DNA from: CAYQPF01 sp964419225
GTDB lineage: Bacteria; Cloacimonadota; Cloacimonadia; Cloacimonadales; CAYQPF01
Reading direction: 5' to 3'
DNA length: 26,569 bases
Assembly (NCBI GenBank): GCA_964419225.1
Contig: CAYQPF010000064.1
Location: 1 to 26,569 of the forward strand
Each line of letters begins with the position of its first letter. The first letter of the stretch is position 1. This document shows positions 22,598 to 26,569 of this stretch, in pieces. A program made the position numbers and the translations under genes. The notes beneath the pieces were generated by a model, which had not been told where the DNA came from, ran no database searches, and worked only from the letters and a program-made list of their open reading frames with translations.

Positions 22598-23436
22598 ATG
22601 ACAGATTTGGGTAATTACAAAAGTAATGTTTTTGAGAAACTTCTGAAAACTAATGAATATGGAAGTGAATTTTGGTTTGGCAGGGAATTGGCAGAAGCTT
22701 TAGAATACACTCAGTGGCGTAATTTCATTAACGTTATAAACAAAGCCAAGGATGCCTGCAAACACAGTAATATCAATACTTCTGATCATTTTGCTGATAT
22801 CAGCAAAATGATAGCTTTACCAAAAGGTGCAGAACGAGAAATTGATGATATTATGCTTCCAGATATGCCTGCTATTTAATAGTACAAAATGCTGATCCAA
22901 GTAAAGAAATTGTAGCCTTAGGACAAACATATTTCGCATTAAAGACCAGAGAACGGGAGTTGGATGAGGAATTCAGACAATTATCAGAGGACAAAAAGCG
23001 AGTAGCCATAAGAAAAGAATTGTTGGAGCATAACAAATTATTGGCTGAAGCAGCAAAAGAAGCCGGAGTAAAAGATGCCAAAGATTATGCTATATTCCAG
23101 AATCATGGCTATAGAGGGTTGTATGGAGGCATGTCTGCCAATGAAATACATGCCAATAAAAAACTCAGGAAAAGTCAGAAAATCCTTGATTATATGGGTA
23201 GTACCGAGTTGGCTGCTAATTTGTTCAGATCAACACAAACAGAAGATAAACTTCGACGGGAACATGTAAGAGGAATTGATCAAGCTAACAAAACGCATTT
23301 TGAAGTAGGCAAAAAAGTTCGGCAAACTATCAAAGAGTTAGGCGGAACAATGCCGGAAGATCTACCTACTCCGGAAAAATCCATCAAACAAATCGAGAAG
23401 AAGAATTTTAATCTTATAGAAAATGAGGAAGAGTAA
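22598..23436 (+). pseudogene. dinD: DNA-damage-inducible protein D (DinD), single frameshift
   Basis: Two consecutive frames together match DinD, an SOS-associated protein (274 aa in E. coli) that inhibits RecA filaments there. The first part begins after GGAGG (22583-22587) at ATG 22598 and runs MTDLGNYKSNVFEKLL to IDDIMLPDMPAI, stopping at 22879. The second, open from the region of 22861, carries GQTYFAL, then LLEHNKLLAEAAKEAGV, FQNHGYRGLYGG, DYMGSTELAANLF and KVRQTIKELGGTMPE. Adding one T in CTT-CC near 22857-22859 restores LSRYACYLIVQNADPSKE and gives one intact 279-aa chain. All other sequence is preserved, so the loss is recent or is a sequencing error in a pyrimidine run. It has no gene partner. 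Confidence 0.88.
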
Positions 23437-23568
23437 CACTTAAATAAATGAGTCTGCCCCCTACATACATTTGTCATCCATAGCAAAATCGGGTTTAAGT
23501 TGACAAATATTTTCTTATTTAACTTCTGGAATAAATAAAAAAGAATATTGATAAAAGCAGAGGTTAAA

Positions 23569-24771
23569 ATGAATTTAGAATATAGCATGAAATTGATCAA
23601 AAAGGGAGTGGAAGAGATCATTCCTGAAGACGAATTAGTAAAAAAACTGCTCAAATCAGATAAGACCGGGAAACCCCTCAGAATTAAATATGGAATCGAC
23701 CCCACAGGATCTGATGTGCATATCGGACATTTGGTACCGATCAGAAAGATGCGGGAGTTTCAGGATCTGGGACATACCGGGGTAATTATTATTGGTGACT
23801 TTACAGCCCAAATCGGTGATCCCACAGGCAGAGACGATTCACGGCCTCCTTTGACAGGCGAGATGGTGAAAAAGAATGCCGAGAAATATATGGATCAGTT
23901 ATACACCATCCTGGACAGAGAGAAGACTGAAGTTCGCTGGCAGACAGAATGGTTTGGCGGAATGACCATGATAGATGTTTTGAAGTTATTATCTAAATTC
24001 ACTCTGGCTCAATTCATGGCCCATGATACTTTCAAGAGAAGATACGAAGCAGGACTGCCCTTGGCAATGCACGAAATCATGTATCCGCTGTTACAGGGAT
24101 ATGACTCTGTAGCTATCAACTCTGATATAGAACTCGGGGCAACAGAACAGAAGTTTAATATTCTGGTCGGACGGGATATGCAAAGATACTATAACATGGA
24201 GCAGCAGATTGCCATCCTCTCACCTATTCTTTTAGGTACCGACGGAGTCAATAAAATGGGAAAAAGCATGAACAACTATATCGCTGTTTTTGATACTCCC
24301 ACAGATAAATACGGGAAAGTTATGTCTATTCCCGATAACAGCATTATCAATTATTTCAATTACGCGACCAAGGTTGACCCGGATGAAATTGAGTCCTTGA
24401 AGAAACAGCTGGAAAGCGATACTATTAATCCGAAGATCATCAAACAAAGACTTGCCAGAGAGATAGTCTCGCTTTATCATGGAGCAGAGGCAGGTCAACA
24501 GGCCGAAGAAGAATTCAACAGGATCTTCTCTGACAAGAATATTCCCACTGACATTGAGGAATATACGATAACCGAAGACAAGATTTGGATCGTGAAATTG
24601 CTGACAGATGCCGGATTATGCAAATCCAGCGGAGAAGCCAGAAGGATGATCGAGCAGAATGCTGTGACGATTGACAATGAAAAAATCACAGACGTTAATA
24701 CAGAACTCACTATAACAGAGGAAAGGATAATTAAAGTTGGGAAAAGAAGATTCCTGAAGGTCAAGAAGTAG
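23569..24771 (+). CDS. tyrS: tyrosyl-tRNA synthetase
   Basis: Charges tRNA-Tyr with tyrosine. The 400-aa class I synthetase shows GIDPTGSDVHIGHLVP with HIGH at 51-54, the tyrosine pocket segment LPLAMHEIMYPLLQGYDSV, and KMGKS (229-233) in place of KMSKS, a common variant. The C-terminal ~60 residues form an S4 RNA-binding domain (LCKSSGEARRMIEQNAV). The motif pattern suits the TyrZ-like branch rather than E. coli TyrS. The ATG at 23569 has AGAGG five bases ahead; a longer frame to 23548 lacks that. TTGACA at 23500-23505 has no convincing -10. A heptamer array begins three bases after its stop. Confidence 0.96.
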   Translation: MNLEYSMKLIKKGVEEIIPEDELVKKLLKSDKTGKPLRIKYGIDPTGSDVHIGHLVPIRKMREFQDLGHTGVIIIGDFTAQIGDPTGRDDSRPPLTGEMVKKNAEKYMDQLYTILDREKTEVRWQTEWFGGMTMIDVLKLLSKFTLAQFMAHDTFKRRYEAGLPLAMHEIMYPLLQGYDSVAINSDIELGATEQKFNILVGRDMQRYYNMEQQIAILSPILLGTDGVNKMGKSMNNYIAVFDTPTDKYGKVMSIPDNSIINYFNYATKVDPDEIESLKKQLESDTINPKIIKQRLAREIVSLYHGAEAGQQAEEEFNRIFSDKNIPTDIEEYTITEDKIWIVKLLTDAGLCKSSGEARRMIEQNAVTIDNEKITDVNTELTITEERIIKVGKRRFLKVKK

Positions 24772-24773
24772 TG

Positions 24774-24902
24774 GGCAGTAGTCAGTAGGCAGTGTTCAGC
24801 AGGTAGGACAAACCCATCCTCTGATCCTTCCCTTGAAAAGGGAAGGACGCACTGAGAACTTGGCTTCTGGAGATTGGGCAGCTTGCCCAATTAAAAAGCT
24901 TA
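24774..24902 (+). repeat. composite repeat: heptamers plus hairpin module
   Basis: Heptamers GGCAGTA, GTCAGTA, GGCAGTG, TTCAGCA, GGTAGGA (24774-24808) lead into ACAAACCCATCC, a hairpin CCTTCCCTTGAAAAGGGAAGG, and GGAGATTGGGCAGCTTGCCC. The order hairpin to GGGCAGCTTGCCC recurs, reversed, at about 905-1005. Confidence 0.8.
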
Positions 24903-25017
24903 GGGAACGGTTCCCAACCGTTCAGCGTGTTTTCTGTAGAACCAGTCTTCAGACTGTTTCATTCACAAGTCCTTGCCCTTTTTAAGGGAAAGGATTTAGG
25001 ATAGGGTTGGTAGAATA
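24903..25017 (+). repeat. more hairpin repeats, no gene
   Basis: GGGAACGGTTCCC and AACCAGTCTTCAGACTGTTT echo the palindromes at 733-795. CCCTTTTTAAGGG (24976-24988) follows. No gene is seen between tyrS and the M50 gene. Confidence 0.65.
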
Positions 25018-25127
25018 GTAGTCAGTAGGCAGTGGTCAGCGGTAAGGACAACCCATCCCCGTCCTTTCCCTTTTATTAGGGGAAGGGGGGAAAAAGAAGT
25101 TGTTAGGTATTAGGTGTTAGTGTAGGA
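25018..25127 (+). repeat. second composite repeat and a TTAG-type heptamer array
   Basis: GTCAGTA, GGCAGTG, GTCAGCG at 25021-25041 lead into ACAACCCATCCCCGTCCTTT and a CCCTTTTATTAGGGG stem. Then TTGTTAG, GTATTAG, GTGTTAG, TGTAGGA (25100-25127) follow. The last heptamer supplies most of the AGGAG ribosome site (25124-25128) of the next gene. Confidence 0.75.
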
Positions 25128-25135
25128 GAAAAGAT

Positions 25136-25786
25136 ATGGAATTTTTAATAAAACTAATGATTCAGTTACCGCCATTACTCATGGCTTTAACTTTTCATGA
25201 ATTTTCGCATGGTTATATTGCCTATAAATTGGGAGATGATACAGCCAAGCGGCAGGGCAGGCTGACGCTTAATCCGATAGCTCATTTGGATATAATTGGA
25301 GCTATAATGCTTTTTATTGCTAATATCGGCTGGGCTAAACCAGTACCAATCAACCCTTATAATTTCAAGGATTTCAAAAGAGGTACAGCTTTAACTGCAG
25401 CAGCGGGACCGGCAGCCAATGCAATAATTGCTATTATCTTTGCTGTAATCTATAATATGATCTTCAAATATGCTCCGAATGAGATGTATATGAACAGTCA
25501 ATGGTATGCTTTTGCCGAAATCTTTGTTAAATATACCATATTTATCAACTTGGCTTTAGGTATTTTCAATCTGATACCAATTCCTCCTATGGACGGTTCC
25601 AAGATCCTGGGTGGTTTTCTTTCTGATAATGCCTATTTCAAATACACAGCAAAAGAAAAAGAAGGCGTTGGGATATTGATGCTGCTTTTCATGGTATCTT
25701 TCGTTTTCAATTTGAATATCATCGGCTGGATTATAATGCCACCGTTGAATTTTTTGATGAAGTTAATGATCGGATCGAGCTTTTAA
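25136..25786 (+). CDS. M50 family site-2-type membrane protease
   Basis: A 216-aa integral membrane metalloprotease. The zinc site is HEFSH (21-25) in the first membrane helix, with NPIAHLD (46-52) and the second zinc region NLIPIPPMDGSKI (D153) in a later helix. Five or six hydrophobic segments are visible and no PDZ or CBS domain, so this is the compact SpoIVFB/YwhC-like subgroup rather than RseP. Substrates in this subgroup are mostly unknown. It stands alone between repeat modules; its ribosome site comes from a heptamer array. Confidence 0.88.
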   Translation: MEFLIKLMIQLPPLLMALTFHEFSHGYIAYKLGDDTAKRQGRLTLNPIAHLDIIGAIMLFIANIGWAKPVPINPYNFKDFKRGTALTAAAGPAANAIIAIIFAVIYNMIFKYAPNEMYMNSQWYAFAEIFVKYTIFINLALGIFNLIPIPPMDGSKILGGFLSDNAYFKYTAKEKEGVGILMLLFMVSFVFNLNIIGWIIMPPLNFLMKLMIGSSF

Positions 25787-25792
25787 AACAGT

Positions 25793-25850
25793 GGGCAGTA
25801 TGCAGTAGGCAGTGGTCAGGGTAAGGAAAACCCATCTCCGGCCACTCTCA
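25793..25850 (+). repeat. third composite repeat (heptamers plus hairpin end)
   Basis: GGCAGTA, TGCAGTA, GGCAGTG, GTCAGGG, then AAGGAAAACCCATCTCC. It starts six bases after the M50 stop, as the first copy starts three bases after the tyrS stop. Confidence 0.7.
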
Positions 25851-25894
25851 TGCGAAGAGATAGTAGTTTTTAAAATAATACAGTAGAGGTAAAT

Positions 25895-26344
25895 ATGAAA
25901 TCAGTAAGAGTGATTTTAGGAAGTAAGTCTGATATGGAAAAAGGACAACAGATCAAAGAATATCTGGAAATGTTTGGTATTGAGTATGATTTTTATGTCT
26001 CATCAGCTCACCGGAATCCTGAACAGACTATGCTTCTGGCAAAGAATGCGGAAGCAGAAGGGATAAAAGTTATTATAGCTGCAGCGGGAATGGCTGCTCA
26101 TTTACCTGGAGTGATCGCCTCTCACACGATTTTACCCGTGATTGGTGTTCCGTTAAAAGGAAGCAGTTTAAGTGGTGCAGATGCTTTGTACGCAATCGTT
26201 CAGATGCCGACAGGAGTACCTGTGGCGACCGTAGCCATAGACGGATCCAAAAACGCAGCAATCCTGGCAGCACAGATTCTTGCATTGAGTGATCAGAATG
26301 TGAAAACGAAACTGGCAGATTTTAAGGCAGGGCTTGCGGGATAG
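25895..26344 (+). CDS. purE: N5-carboxyaminoimidazole ribonucleotide mutase (PurE)
   Basis: Converts N5-CAIR to CAIR in purine synthesis, working with PurK (not in this window). The 149-aa protein has the class I marks: GSKSD (9-13), SAHR (37-40), AAGMAAHLPGV (63-73), and QMPTGVPVATVAI. Class II PurE enzymes use AIR and CO2 directly; the SAHRNPE context here favours class I. AGAGGT precedes the ATG. No pur neighbours are visible. Confidence 0.94.
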   Translation: MKSVRVILGSKSDMEKGQQIKEYLEMFGIEYDFYVSSAHRNPEQTMLLAKNAEAEGIKVIIAAAGMAAHLPGVIASHTILPVIGVPLKGSSLSGADALYAIVQMPTGVPVATVAIDGSKNAAILAAQILALSDQNVKTKLADFKAGLAG

Positions 26345-26353
26345 AATTTTTTT

Positions 26354-26530
26354 GAGTTGAAAGTTGAGAGTTGACAATTGACAATTGACAATTAGGGAAG
26401 AGAGCAGCCGAGAGTCATGAGTCATGAGTCGTGAGTCGTGAGTAGTGAGTCGTGAGTTGTGAGTCGTGAGTCGTGAGTCGTGAGTCGTGAGTCGTCAGTA
26501 GTGAGGCATGCGTCGGGAGTTGCGGGTTAC
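26354..26530 (+). repeat. two long adjoining heptamer arrays
   Basis: First GAGTTGA, AAGTTGA, GAGTTGA, CAATTGA twice, CAATTAG (26354-26395). After 16 bases, about 17 units of the GAGTCGT type (26412-26530), nearly perfect in the middle (five identical units 26461-26495) and decaying toward the right. No gene overlaps it. Confidence 0.9.
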
Positions 26531-26569
26531 AGGGAGTTTTCACGGAGACCGATGTAAGCTGATTTGATA

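Noticed and set aside
22960..23436. Second half of DinD as an independent gene
   Set aside because: It continues the DinD family sequence exactly after a one-base frame change and has no start context of its own.
23500..23528. Promoter for tyrS from TTGACA at 23500
   Set aside because: No acceptable -10 box at 15-19 bases.
24774..25135. A third gene between tyrS and the M50 protease
   Set aside because: Only repeats and hairpins are present; the minus-strand frame over the tyrS end is a shadow.
26412..26530. CRISPR-like array at the right edge
   Set aside because: The unit is 7 bp with no spacers; it is a simple tandem heptamer array.

Overview
The window looks like a piece of chromosome from a Gram-negative, probably anaerobic bacterium of the FCB group; Candidatus Cloacimonadota is my best guess, not a proven assignment. 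The reasons are a lipid A block (ompH-lpxD-lpxC/fabZ-lpxA) in which LpxC and FabZ are fused into one polypeptide, a type III (GlnN) glutamine synthetase, low GC, strong GGAGG-type ribosome binding sites, and intergenic DNA full of short hairpins and tandem heptamers.

Layout. 1-1640: a small unrecognised gene, then about 980 bases of repeat-rich non-coding DNA holding a 214-bp miniature inverted-repeat element. 1643-8991: a tightly packed plus-strand run: cheB, cheR, cheY, an HDOD protein, a pseudo-receiver/CheX protein, a secreted protein with a two-fold internal repeat, uvrB, and a receiver protein with a Cys/His tail. It combines chemotaxis adaptation (CheB/CheR), the phospho-relay (CheY) and its likely phosphatase (CheX); no cheA, cheW or receptor is in the window. 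9000-9880: hairpin cluster and a second miniature element. 9881-12776: a TldD/TldE-like protease pair and a YciI-domain gene, ending in a terminator. 12838-13001: a third miniature element, inserted exactly at the stop codon of glnN (13003-15102, minus strand). 15328-17575: two glycosyltransferases and a membrane-anchored four-cysteine protein. 17637-21367 (minus): the outer-membrane/lipid A operon, ending in a clear intrinsic terminator. 21508-21584: tRNA-Pro(CGG). 21845-22279: a PNPOx-like flavin protein. 22598-23436: dinD broken by one missing base, behind a perfect-consensus promoter. 23569-26344: tyrS, an M50 site-2-type protease and purE, separated by composite repeats. The right edge is a long heptamer array.

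The main non-gene stories are: (1) a family of 164-bp miniature elements with ~32-bp terminal inverted repeats and 5-bp AT-rich target duplications, three copies plus a probable remnant; (2) at least six unrelated arrays that all share a 7-bp period, one forming the end of a coding region and one contributing a ribosome binding site; (3) a mosaic hairpin module present in opposite orientations at both ends of the window; (4) a degenerate receiver joined to CheX. The recognised enzymes are ordinary housekeeping genes. I found no CRISPR array, prophage, defence island or full-length transposase gene.
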